In this document: positions 26,494 through 36,571 of the stretch, in pieces
Position numbering within the stretch: position 1 is the stretch's first letter
Layout: every line of letters starts with the position of its first letter
Assembly (NCBI GenBank): GCA_963786765.1
Contig: CAWBAJ010000020.1
Span: 62,001-126,000 of the forward strand
Source: DATKNA01 sp963786765
GTDB taxonomy: Bacteria > Actinomycetota > Actinomycetes > Actinomycetales > Kineosporiaceae
Direction of reading: 5' to 3'
Length of the DNA stretch: 64,000 nt
Notes under the pieces: generated by a model
Told to the model about the DNA's origin: nothing
Databases searched by the model: none
Seen by the model: the letters and a program-made list of their open reading frames with translations, nothing else
Position numbers and translations under genes: made by a program

Positions 26494-27825
26494 TCAGGGT
26501 TCGAGACCTTCGAGCATCTCCGTGACCAGAGCGGCGACCGGCGAGCGCTCGGAACGGGTCAGCGTGACGTGCGCGAAGAGCGGATGGCCCTTCAGCGCCT
26601 CGATCACCGCGGCCACTCCGTCGTGTCTGCCGACCCGCAGGTTGTCACGCTGCGCGACGTCGTGGGTGAGCACAACCCGGCTGTTCTGGCCGATCCGGGA
26701 GAGCACCGTGAGCAGGACATTGCGCTCCAGCGACTGCGCCTCGTCGACGATCACGAAGGCGTCGTGCAGTGAGCGGCCCCGGATGTGCGTGAGGGGCATG
26801 ACCTCGAGCATGCCCCGGTCGAGGACTTCCTCCACGACCTCCTGGGACACCAGTGCGCCGAGCGTGTCGAACACAGCCTGTCCCCAGGGGCTCATCTTCT
26901 CGGCCTCCGTGCCTGGCAGGTAGCCCAGGTCCTGGCCGCCGACGGCGTAGAGGGGCCGGAACACCAGCACCTTGCGGTGCTGCCGACGCTCCAGCACCGC
27001 CTCCAGCCCCGCGCAGAGCGCGAGCGCCGATTTGCCCGTGCCTGCCCGGCCGCCCAGCGACACGATGCCGACGTCCGGGTCGAGCAGGAGGTCGATCGCC
27101 ACGCGCTGCTCCGCGCTGCGTCCGTGGACGCCGAACACGTCGCGGTCCCCGCGCACGAGCCGCACCTGCTTGTCGGGCAGCACCCGCGCCAGCGCCGAGC
27201 CGCGCTCGGACAGCAGCACGAGGCCGGTGTGACAGGGCAGCTCGGCGGCGGCGGGCAGGTCCACCACCTGGTCGGAGTACAGCGCCGCCAGCACTTGCGA
27301 GCCGACCTCGAGCTCTGCCATGCCGGTCCAGCCGGAGTCGACCGGCATGCCCGGGTCGTACTCCTCGGCGTCCAGGCCCACCGCGGACGCCTTCACCCGC
27401 ATCGGCAGGTCCTTGCTGACCACTGTCACGTGCCGGCCGTCGGCGGCGAGGCTGCGGGCGACGGCGAGGATCCGGGTGTCGTTGTCCCCGAGCCGGAAGC
27501 CCGCCGGGAGCAGGCCGGCGTCCGCGTGGTTCAGCTCGACCCGCAGCGTGCCGCCCTCCCCCACCGGGATCGGCGCGTCGAGCCGGCCGTGCCGCACCCG
27601 GAGGTCGTCGAGCAGGCGCAGGGCCTGCCGGGCGAAATACCCCAGTTCGGGGTGGTTGCGCTTCGCCTCGAGCTCCGTGATGACGACGACCGGGAGGACG
27701 ACCTCGTGCTCGGCGAAGCGCATCGGCGCACGAGGGTCCGCGAGCACCACCGAGGTGTCGAGGACGAACGTGCGTCGCTGCGGTTTGGCGAGCAGTGGGT
27801 CTGCACCTCGGCGGGAACTGGCCAA
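26494..27825 (-). CDS. phoH2: PIN-PhoH family protein (PhoH2-type RNase/ATPase)
   Basis: A two-domain RNA-processing protein. Residues about 15-150 form a PIN RNase domain (RTFVLDTSVVLADP, ITELEAKRNHPE, LGDNDTRILAVA and VVSKDLPMRVKA carry the acidic metal ligands). Residues about 230-440 are a PhoH ATPase with Walker A SLGGRAGTGKSALAL and Walker B AFVIVDEAQSLE. Mycobacterial PhoH2 proteins are ATP-dependent RNA helicases with RNase activity. TTG 27825 is chosen because GAGGGGAG lies about 6 bases upstream; GTG 27849 is possible. The small antitoxin-like phoAT gene reported in mycobacteria is not visible upstream. Confidence 0.92.
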   Translation of the reverse strand: MASSRRGADPLLAKPQRRTFVLDTSVVLADPRAPMRFAEHEVVLPVVVITELEAKRNHPELGYFARQALRLLDDLRVRHGRLDAPIPVGEGGTLRVELNHADAGLLPAGFRLGDNDTRILAVARSLAADGRHVTVVSKDLPMRVKASAVGLDAEEYDPGMPVDSGWTGMAELEVGSQVLAALYSDQVVDLPAAAELPCHTGLVLLSERGSALARVLPDKQVRLVRGDRDVFGVHGRSAEQRVAIDLLLDPDVGIVSLGGRAGTGKSALALCAGLEAVLERRQHRKVLVFRPLYAVGGQDLGYLPGTEAEKMSPWGQAVFDTLGALVSQEVVEEVLDRGMLEVMPLTHIRGRSLHDAFVIVDEAQSLERNVLLTVLSRIGQNSRVVLTHDVAQRDNLRVGRHDGVAAVIEALKGHPLFAHVTLTRSERSPVAALVTEMLEGLEP

Positions 27826-27849
27826 ATGGGTCTCCCCTCGCCGGCGCAC

Positions 27850-28150
27850 CCGCTGCGGGGTGCTCGTTCCTCGACGCTAGACGACGGCAGGGCGGCCGCA
27901 GAAGAGGCGTACGGGTGGACGCGAGAACCGGAACGCCCGCCGGGGCCGCCGGAAGTGGGACGGTTCCGACCGGAGTGACGGACATCACCACCGGAACCCG
28001 TGGGTTCCTGGCCGCCGGGTTCTGACCCGAGTGACGGACAGGGGGTGCATTCGGAGCGTTGATGAGCGACCCTGGTCGCACCTGTTGGTAACGGTTCGGC
28101 AACTGCTCCACGTTCGACGGGCCGGGCACCGGCCGATTCGCGAGGTGAGC
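27850..28150. promoter_or_regulatory. Divergent promoter region between phoH and the lipoprotein gene
   Basis: About 300 bp with no gene. A 12-base direct repeat GAGTGACGGACA occurs at 27973-27984 and 28029-28040 (56 bp apart). At 28088-28103 lies GTAAC-GGTTCG-GCAAC, again two GTAAC-like units with a six-base spacer, 48 bp before the lipoprotein start. These may be regulator sites; no convincing -35/-10 pair was recognised. Confidence 0.35.
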
Positions 28151-28789
28151 ATGAGAGGCACCCGTGGCCCTCGCGGCCTGCGCGTCCTGGCGGGAGTTGC
28201 CGTCGTGACCCTCGCCGCCTGCGCCGCCCCCGCGCACACCTTCGTCGCCAGCCCGGACGCCGACCTCGTCCTGCGCCTCCCGAGTTCGTGGAGCACCGTC
28301 CGCAACGAGGCATCGAACGACTCGAGCACGGGGCAGCCGGACGGCAACTGGAACGCCGTGTTCGAGGCGTCCAAGCACCCCGACGTGAACCATGTCGACC
28401 TGTCCACGTCGGTGACGGAGCCGGTGGCGTATGCCCGCGTCAGCGTGCTCGACAGCGACACCGCGAGCGGGATGAACGGGGACAAGCTGCGCGACATCGT
28501 GCTCCCGTTCACCGCCTCGGCCCGGGCCCAGGTCGCCACGGACCCCAGGGCGAAGACGTTCAAGCGGATCAGCGACTACGACGTCCACTCCAACGTGGCC
28601 TCGGGCGTCCACATCGTCTACAGCTACGACCTCGGGCACGGCCGCGAGGTCTTCGACCAGATAGCAATGATCGGCTCGCAGAAGACCCGGGTCTACCTGC
28701 TCATCGTCCGGTGCGACCAGTCCTGCTACGACGCGCACAAGAGCGAGATCGCCGACGTCGTCTCGTCGTTCACCGTGAAGGTCCCGTGA
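28151..28789 (+). CDS. Putative lipoprotein of unknown function
   Basis: A 212-residue exported protein. MRGTRGPRGLRVLAGVAVVT then LAACA gives a lipoprotein signal peptide with lipobox LAAC. The mature part has VLRLPSSWSTVRNE, DVNHVDLSTSVTEP, VHIVYSYDLGHGREVF and two cysteines in VRCDQSCYDAH that could form a disulfide. The start ATG has GAGG five bases upstream. A gap of only 37 bp and no terminator separate it from the membrane AAA/M41 protease, so they are probably cotranscribed and may act together outside and inside the membrane. The family is not recognised. Confidence 0.75.
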   Translation: MRGTRGPRGLRVLAGVAVVTLAACAAPAHTFVASPDADLVLRLPSSWSTVRNEASNDSSTGQPDGNWNAVFEASKHPDVNHVDLSTSVTEPVAYARVSVLDSDTASGMNGDKLRDIVLPFTASARAQVATDPRAKTFKRISDYDVHSNVASGVHIVYSYDLGHGREVFDQIAMIGSQKTRVYLLIVRCDQSCYDAHKSEIADVVSSFTVKVP

Positions 28790-28826
28790 CGCGTCAGTTC
28801 CCCGCAGCCCCGCCCCTGGAGGCCCC

Positions 28827-31367
28827 GTGAGCCAGCCGACCACGAGCCCGACCACCACGAGCGGGCCGAGTTCGGACGCCGGGGCAGCCCGCCCGGACCC
28901 GCGCTTCCCCTGGAAGACGAAGGGGACCCGCAAGCCCCTGTCACTGTGGGACCGGGGCAAGTTCCTGCTGCTGATCGCGCTGCTGTTCCACCTGCTCGTC
29001 TGGAACGAGTACGTCCGGTTCGGGCCGCCCGAGACGTGGTGGGACGCCGAGGCGCAGGTGGCCTACAACCAGCAGTGGCTGCTCTGGCTCGCCGGGCTCG
29101 AGGTGCTGCGCCAGATCCACTTCCTGGTCAGCGAGCACAGCGCGCGGTACCACGGCTTCTGGAGCCGCCGCGTCTTCGGCGCCACCAACCGCTGGTGGGA
29201 GCGGCGGTTCAACCCGTGGAACCGGTACCGGATCATGCGGGTCGTCCGGTGGCTGTTCTGGCTCGCCGTCCTCGCCGTCGTGCTGGGGAGGATCACCGAC
29301 GCGCCGCCCGTGGTCGCCCTGTTCAAGGCCCCGGCGATGCTGAAGCAGATCGCCCCGACCCTGTTCTACGTCGTCTTCCTCATCTTCATCAGCGTCATCC
29401 AGTTCGCCGCGATCTTCTGGTTCATGTCCAAGGGCGGCGTGGACACGATCTTCCCGGACGACATCGAGACCCGGTTCAGCGACGTCTGGGGCCAGGACCA
29501 CGTGCTCGAGCGTGTCAAGGAGAACGTCGTCCTGCTCGAGAACCCGGAGGCCATCGAGGCCCGCGGCGGGCACGTGCCGGGCGGCATCCTCCTCTACGGG
29601 CCACCGGGCACCGGCAAGACGCTGATGGCGCAGGCCGTGGCCGGCGAGACGGGCAAGCCGTTCGTCTTCGTCGAGCCCGGCGCGTTCACCGCGATGTTCT
29701 TCGGCGTCGGCATCCTCAAGGTCAAGGCGCTGTTCCGCCGGGCGCGCAAGCTCGCCCTGCGGTACGGCGGCGTCATCCTGTTCTTCGACGAGGCGGACAC
29801 GCTCGGCAGCCGTGGGGCGCGGACCGGCACCCAGCCGGGCACGGTGATGACCCCCTGGGCGGACTCCTGCCACGCCCCCGCGTACCTGTCGGGGCACGCG
29901 CTGGCCGCCGTGCAGGGTGCCGCCGCCTCGGCGCTGCCCCCGCCGGAGGACACCCGCTGGACCCGGATGGGCCGCGCGGTCGACCGCTTCATCGCCGGCA
30001 GCGCGATGGGCGGCGGCAGCTCGTCGTTCGACGGGACGCTGCAGGCGCTGCTGACCGAGCTGTCCGGCCTGGAGAAGCCGCGCGGCTTCTTCAACAAGTA
30101 CTTGCGCCGGACGCTCGGCATGCGCCCGAAGCCGCCGCCGAAGTACCGGATCCTGCTGATGATGGCGAGCAACCTGCCCGAGGCGCTCGACCCCGCACTG
30201 CTGCGTCCGGGCCGGCTCGACCGGCACTACCGGGTGGGCTACCCCAGCAAGGCCGGCCGGGTGCGCACGTACGAGGGCTACCTCGCCAAGGTGAAGCACG
30301 AGCTGACACCCGAGCAGATCGAGCGACTGGCGATCATGACCCCGTACCACTCGGGGGCGAAGATCAAGGACACCGTCAACGAAGCGCTGATCTACGCCAT
30401 CCGGGAGGACCGGGAGGTCATCACCTGGAAGGACATCGTCAAGGCGCGCCAGCTCAAGGAGCTCGGGCCGCCCGAGGACGTCGAGTACATCGAGCGGGAG
30501 CGGCACGCCGTCGCCGTCCACGAGGCCTGCCACGCCGTGCTCGCCTGGCTCACCCGGCGGCACATGGAGATCGACCTCGCGACGATCGAGAAGGGCAGCA
30601 GCTATCTCGGGATGGTGTCGAGCATCCCGCCGGAGGATCAGTTCACCCAGTGGCGCACCGAGTACGAGAGCGACATCATGGTCAGCCTCGCGTCGCTGGC
30701 AGGCGAGCGGCACTTCTACGGCGGCGACAACTCCTCCGGCGTGTCGGGCGACCTGACGACTGCGACGACGATCGCCGGCCTGATGGAGAGCCACTGGGGC
30801 ATGGGGACCGGCCTGTCGTCCCTGCCCGCGCTGCAGAACCTGGGCATCACCGGGGGGGTGCCGGAACCGAAGCGCCGTGGGGGCATCGGGTTCGGCCTGC
30901 CGCTGCCGTCGAAGGGCGATCAGGGCACGGGCGGTGCCCTCGGGCAGCGGATCGAGCAGAATCTGAACCGGCTGCTGCAGCGCGCCGAGGACCTGCTGCA
31001 GGAGAGCCGGTTGCAGGTGCTCGCGCTCGCGCACGCCCTCGAGACGCACAAGACCCTGTCCGGCGAGGACGTCGTCGCCGTGCTGGAGGGCCGGGTCGGT
31101 CCGCTGGTGGACGGCCGTCCCTACCGCGACCCGGAGTTCCTGCGGGAGCTCGAGAGCTATCACGACGCCGCCGTGGAGGCCCACCGCGGGCACGCCCGGC
31201 TCGCCCAGCCGCTGCCCGCGGCCCAGCCGCCCGAGGGCGTCCTGGCGGGCGAGGTCGTCGAGCCTGAGTCGGAGTCCGAGCCGGTGCCGGCCGGCGCGAG
31301 CGCCGGCGAGTGGGCGGTGCTCGACCCGGAAGCTAACGGACGGGGAGCCGCAGGCTCCGGCGACTGA
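28827..31367 (+). CDS. Atypical membrane AAA+ ATPase / M41 peptidase (FtsH-like, 846 aa)
   Basis: A large FtsH-related protein. The N-terminal 210 residues hold several membrane helices (FLLLIALLFHLLVW; WLFWLAVLAVVLG; LFYVVFLIFISVIQFAAIFWF) instead of the usual two. The AAA module has Walker A YGPPGTGKTLM near residue 257, Walker B VILFFDEAD near 316 and SNLPEALDPALLRPGRLDRH as sensor/arginine-finger region. About 70 extra residues, and then a KPRGFF...PKPPPKY insertion, lie between Walker B and that region. The protease part has VHEACHAVLAW near 563, a variant HExxH zinc site. The C-terminus ends with an acidic and Pro-rich tail. It differs strongly from the second FtsH in this window (about 620 aa). 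Substrates unknown. Confidence 0.85.
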   Translation: MSQPTTSPTTTSGPSSDAGAARPDPRFPWKTKGTRKPLSLWDRGKFLLLIALLFHLLVWNEYVRFGPPETWWDAEAQVAYNQQWLLWLAGLEVLRQIHFLVSEHSARYHGFWSRRVFGATNRWWERRFNPWNRYRIMRVVRWLFWLAVLAVVLGRITDAPPVVALFKAPAMLKQIAPTLFYVVFLIFISVIQFAAIFWFMSKGGVDTIFPDDIETRFSDVWGQDHVLERVKENVVLLENPEAIEARGGHVPGGILLYGPPGTGKTLMAQAVAGETGKPFVFVEPGAFTAMFFGVGILKVKALFRRARKLALRYGGVILFFDEADTLGSRGARTGTQPGTVMTPWADSCHAPAYLSGHALAAVQGAAASALPPPEDTRWTRMGRAVDRFIAGSAMGGGSSSFDGTLQALLTELSGLEKPRGFFNKYLRRTLGMRPKPPPKYRILLMMASNLPEALDPALLRPGRLDRHYRVGYPSKAGRVRTYEGYLAKVKHELTPEQIERLAIMTPYHSGAKIKDTVNEALIYAIREDREVITWKDIVKARQLKELGPPEDVEYIERERHAVAVHEACHAVLAWLTRRHMEIDLATIEKGSSYLGMVSSIPPEDQFTQWRTEYESDIMVSLASLAGERHFYGGDNSSGVSGDLTTATTIAGLMESHWGMGTGLSSLPALQNLGITGGVPEPKRRGGIGFGLPLPSKGDQGTGGALGQRIEQNLNRLLQRAEDLLQESRLQVLALAHALETHKTLSGEDVVAVLEGRVGPLVDGRPYRDPEFLRELESYHDAAVEAHRGHARLAQPLPAAQPPEGVLAGEVVEPESESEPVPAGASAGEWAVLDPEANGRGAAGSGD

Positions 31368-32262
31368 TCCGGCTCGGCGTCGGTCGGGCCCACGCGGCGT
31401 CGTCGCCGGGCTCGACCGCCGCGGACGTCGCCGTCCGGCCTGCGGCCGTCTGCGCCTTCTGCAGCTCGACGGCGTGCCGGGTGGCCCATGCGGTCCAGGA
31501 GACCGAGCCCACGCCGCTGCCGCCGGAGATCGTGAAGCCGTCCTTCTGGTAGGTCACGAAGAGCCCGGGCATGGCCGCGCCGACCGGGGTCAGCGACACC
31601 ACCAGGGACTCGGTGTCGCAGGCCCCCGTGAACGTGCCGGGCAACGTCACCGTCGCCGTGCCGTCGACCTGCAGGGTGGCCGTGCCGGCGGCGGCGTGCA
31701 GCGACGCCTCTCCGGACAGTGCCGGCGCGTAGGCGACGTGGACGCCGTCCGCGGACAGCACACCGGTCCAGGAGCGCAGGGCGAGCGCGTCGCCGTCGAA
31801 GTAGGACTGCCCGGTGGCGACCTGGGCGACGCCGGTGCCGTCCCCGCCGATCGCCACCACGGCGGGCACGTCCTGGACCGTGGTGTCGGCGAGCAGGCCG
31901 GCATTGCGCCGGCCCTCGCCGCGAAGGGCCCCGCCGGTCCCGGTCCGCTTCGCTCCGGCGAGTCCGTGCAGACCCCAGCCGGAGGACAGGGCCGTGACCC
32001 CGATGAACGCCGTGGCCTGCGCGTAGACGGCCGCGCCGACGCCGGCGCCGCGCTGCACCACCTGCCAGATGACGCGCCCGCTGGCAGCCGTCACCGAGGT
32101 CGTCCGGGTGCCGGTGGGGTTGTCACGTCCCAACAGGAGCGGTGGGGGGCCGGCGGCCTCGGCCGAGGAGCCGGCCACCACGGCGGAGCCCAGGCCGAGC
32201 GCAGCGGTCAGGCCTCCGAGCAGCAGACGGCGACGGGAACGGGGAGACGGCCGAGCGGTCAT
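31333..32262 (-). CDS. Secreted protein with Tat-type signal, unknown function
   Basis: A 309-residue protein beginning SPRSRRRLLLGGLTAALGLG, a twin-arginine-like signal, with a likely cleavage after SSAEAAG. The mature region is Gly/Ala/Thr-rich and beta-like (GVGAAVYAQATAFIGVTALS; TATLQVDGTATVTLPGTFTG), with SLVVSLTPVGAAMPGLFVTY near the end. These resemble short beta repeats of tail-fibre or surface proteins, but no family is recognised. ATG 32262 lies 7 nt after TAGGCT (leaderless pattern). Its 3' end overlaps the AAA/M41 gene by 35 bp in convergent orientation. Confidence 0.65.
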   Translation of the reverse strand: MTARPSPRSRRRLLLGGLTAALGLGSAVVAGSSAEAAGPPPLLLGRDNPTGTRTTSVTAASGRVIWQVVQRGAGVGAAVYAQATAFIGVTALSSGWGLHGLAGAKRTGTGGALRGEGRRNAGLLADTTVQDVPAVVAIGGDGTGVAQVATGQSYFDGDALALRSWTGVLSADGVHVAYAPALSGEASLHAAAGTATLQVDGTATVTLPGTFTGACDTESLVVSLTPVGAAMPGLFVTYQKDGFTISGGSGVGSVSWTAWATRHAVELQKAQTAAGRTATSAAVEPGDDAAWARPTPSRISRRSLRLPVR

Positions 32263-32278
32263 GCCGCGCAGCCTAGCG

Positions 32279-33040
32279 TCACTCTCCGAATCTACGGTGT
32301 CGCTGAGAGTAAGAACGCAACGCGCGCAGAAAATCCACCTTCCGGAAGTCGGGCCACAGGGCCTCGCAGAAGTAGAACTCGCTGTGGGCGCTCTGCCAGA
32401 GCAGGAAGCCCGACAGCCGCTGCTCGCCCGAGGTGCGGATGACGAGGTCCGGATCCGGCTGCCCGCGGGTGTACAGGTGCTCGGCGATGTGCTCGACGTC
32501 GAGGATCTCCGCGAGCTCCTCGATCGAGCGGCCCTGCTGGGCCTGTTCGACCAGAAGTGAGCGGACGGCGTCCGCGATCTCCCGGCGCCCGCCGTACCCG
32601 ATGGCCACGTTGACGTGCAGGCCCTCGACCCCGCGGGTGGAGTCCTCGTGCTCCTTCAGGCGCCCGGCGGTCGCCGCCGGCAGGAGGTCGAGGGCGCCCA
32701 CCGGGTGCACCCGCCAGCGGCGGGCGGCGGCGAGGCGCCCCACGACGTCCTCGATGATCTCGAGCAGGTCGGCCAGCTCCTGGGGGGGCCGGCTGAGGTT
32801 GTCGGTGGACAGCAGCCAGAGCGTCACGCGCTCGACGCCGGCGTCCTCGCACCAGCCGAGGAAGTCCAGGATCCTGTCCGCCCCGGCCCGGTGCCCCTCG
32901 GCGGCTCCTGCCCCGTAGGCCCGGGCCCAGCGCCGGTTGCCGTCGAGGATCACCCCGACGTGCCGCGGCACCACTGACGGCGGCAGCGACGCGGCGAGCC
33001 GGCGCGCGTAGAGGCGGTAGACGAGCTCCCGCATCCCCAT
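32279..33040 (-). CDS. uppS: Cis-prenyltransferase (UppS / short-chain Z-isoprenyl diphosphate synthase family)
   Basis: Condenses isopentenyl diphosphate with an allylic diphosphate in cis, making polyprenyl carriers or their Z-farnesyl precursor. About 253 residues. VVPRHVGVILDGNRRWARAYG holds the catalytic Asp of DGNRRWA and the GHRAGADR loop follows; VTLWLLSTDNLSRP, VNVAIGYGGRREI and DLVIRTSGEQRLSGFLLWQS with SEFYF are the other family motifs. ATG 33040 has AGGAG seven bases upstream. The trhA-DUF255 neighbourhood resembles that of the mycobacterial Z-FPP synthase (Rv1086), so it may be the short-chain enzyme rather than decaprenyl/undecaprenyl synthase. Confidence 0.92.
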   Translation of the reverse strand: MGMRELVYRLYARRLAASLPPSVVPRHVGVILDGNRRWARAYGAGAAEGHRAGADRILDFLGWCEDAGVERVTLWLLSTDNLSRPPQELADLLEIIEDVVGRLAAARRWRVHPVGALDLLPAATAGRLKEHEDSTRGVEGLHVNVAIGYGGRREIADAVRSLLVEQAQQGRSIEELAEILDVEHIAEHLYTRGQPDPDLVIRTSGEQRLSGFLLWQSAHSEFYFCEALWPDFRKVDFLRALRSYSQRHRRFGE

Positions 33041-33124
33041 CGGTGCTCTCCTGACCAGTACCGGCGACTCCGCACCGTCAACGGTACCCGGCGGCTCGTA
33101 AGCTCGGGGTATGAGAGGACCGGC

Positions 33125-33793
33125 ATGAGTGACGGACCGCTGGCGACAGCGAAGCCGCTTGCCATGGCGAAGCCGCACCTACGCGGCTGGCTGCACCTCG
33201 GCGCCTTTCCCCTCGCCCTCGCCACGGGTGCCCTGCTCACCCTGCTCGCGCCGGCCGGCTCCGCGCGCACCGCGCTGGCGGTCTTCGCGGCCAGCGCGGG
33301 GCTCCTGTTCGGCGTCAGCGCTCTCTACCACCGGGGGACCTGGGGACCGCGTGCACACGGCGTGCTCAAACGGCTCGACCACGCCAACATCTTCCTGATC
33401 ATCGCCGGGACGTACACCCCGTTCGCCGTGCTCCTGCTGCCCGCCGGCCCCGCCAGCGTGCTGCTCTGGGTGGTCTGGAGCGGGGCGATCGGCGGCGTCG
33501 CCTTCCGGGTGCTCTGGGTGGGCGCCCCCCGCTGGTTGTACGTCCCGGTGTACATCGCCCTCGGCTGGGTCGCCGTGGTGTACCTGCCTGCCTTCGCGAA
33601 GGCAGGGCCGGCCGTGCTGGCGCTCGTTCTCGCCGGGGGCCTGCTGTACACCCTCGGCGGGCTCGTGTACGGCCTCCGCCGGCCGGACCCGAGCCCGCGG
33701 TGGTTCGGCTTCCACGAGGTGTTCCACGCCCTGACCGTGCTCGCCTTCGCCGCGCACTGCATGGGCCTGGCGGTCGCGGTCACAGCCAGCTGA
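33125..33793 (+). CDS. trhA: PAQR-family membrane protein TrhA (hemolysin III)
   Basis: A seven-helix membrane protein of the bacterial PAQR family linked to membrane energy and fluidity control; it has ceramidase/adiponectin-receptor-like metal site residues. GVSALYHRGTWG, RLDHANIFLIIAGTYTPFAV and the late GFHEVFHALTVLAFAAHCM hold the conserved Ser, Asp and three His. 222 residues, normal. The ATG start overlaps no neighbour; it is divergent from uppS with 84 bp between the starts. The cytolytic name is historical. Confidence 0.92.
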   Translation: MSDGPLATAKPLAMAKPHLRGWLHLGAFPLALATGALLTLLAPAGSARTALAVFAASAGLLFGVSALYHRGTWGPRAHGVLKRLDHANIFLIIAGTYTPFAVLLLPAGPASVLLWVVWSGAIGGVAFRVLWVGAPRWLYVPVYIALGWVAVVYLPAFAKAGPAVLALVLAGGLLYTLGGLVYGLRRPDPSPRWFGFHEVFHALTVLAFAAHCMGLAVAVTAS

Positions 33794-33806
33794 ACCAGCG
33801 GCCGAA

Positions 33807-34334
33807 CTACTCGCCCGGGCCGGTTGCGCGGACCTGCTCGACACGCTCCATCGCCGAACGCAGGTCGCCGAGCCACTGCGCCGTGTTCTGCCCGACGAGG
33901 CGCACGCACCAGGCGAGCGCGTGCGCGCGCGAGCGGGCCACCCCGGCGTCGACCAGGGTGTCGAGCACCTGGCGCTCGGGCTGGCGCAGGCGTGTCATGA
34001 CCGGCACGGCGAGGTGCGTGAAGAGCTCCACTTGATCGCCGACCCGGACGCCCCACGCCACCTTCCGGCGGAAGCGGTGCTCGGCCTCGCGGGCGACGCC
34101 GATCCGCGCGTCGCGTGTCTCCGCGCGGAAGCGGGCGACGAGGCCGGCGATGCCCTCGGCCTTCTCGGCGTCGGTGGCGCCCTCGGCGGTCTCGGGCGCG
34201 GTGAGGGTCAGGAGGACGGTGATCTCCTCGCGGTCGACCGTCACGTCCGCGGGGGCCACACCCGTCCATTCCTGAGGGAGGCGCTGGGTGAACCAGGCAG
34301 CGATGCCCGGCTGCGTACTTTCGGTGTCAGTCAT
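33807..34334 (-). CDS. Conserved hypothetical protein
   Basis: A soluble protein of about 175 residues, no family recognised. The first half (TQPGIAAWFTQRLPQEWTG, DREEITVLLTL) looks alpha/beta; the middle is charged (FRAETRDARIGVAREAEHRF); the second half (ERQVLDTLVDAGVARSRAHA then LAWCVRLVGQNTAQWLGDLR) looks like a helical bundle or winged-helix-like unit. ATG 34334 lies 7 nt after TAATCA, a leaderless pattern; a GTG at 34358 would add eight residues. It lies immediately upstream of the DUF255 gene start-to-stop (gap 10 bp to that gene's end) and converges with trhA. Confidence 0.65.
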   Translation of the reverse strand: MTDTESTQPGIAAWFTQRLPQEWTGVAPADVTVDREEITVLLTLTAPETAEGATDAEKAEGIAGLVARFRAETRDARIGVAREAEHRFRRKVAWGVRVGDQVELFTHLAVPVMTRLRQPERQVLDTLVDAGVARSRAHALAWCVRLVGQNTAQWLGDLRSAMERVEQVRATGPGE

Positions 34335-34344
34335 GTAAGCATGA

Positions 34345-36530
<2,186 letters not shown>

Positions 36531-36571
36531 CGATGCCCTCCAGGGGTCGGCTTGCGTGAAGCGGTTGCTGT

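Noticed and set aside
26494..27825. VapC-like toxin from the PIN domain
   Set aside because: The PIN domain is fused to a PhoH ATPase, the standard PhoH2 layout, and no antitoxin-like frame lies upstream.
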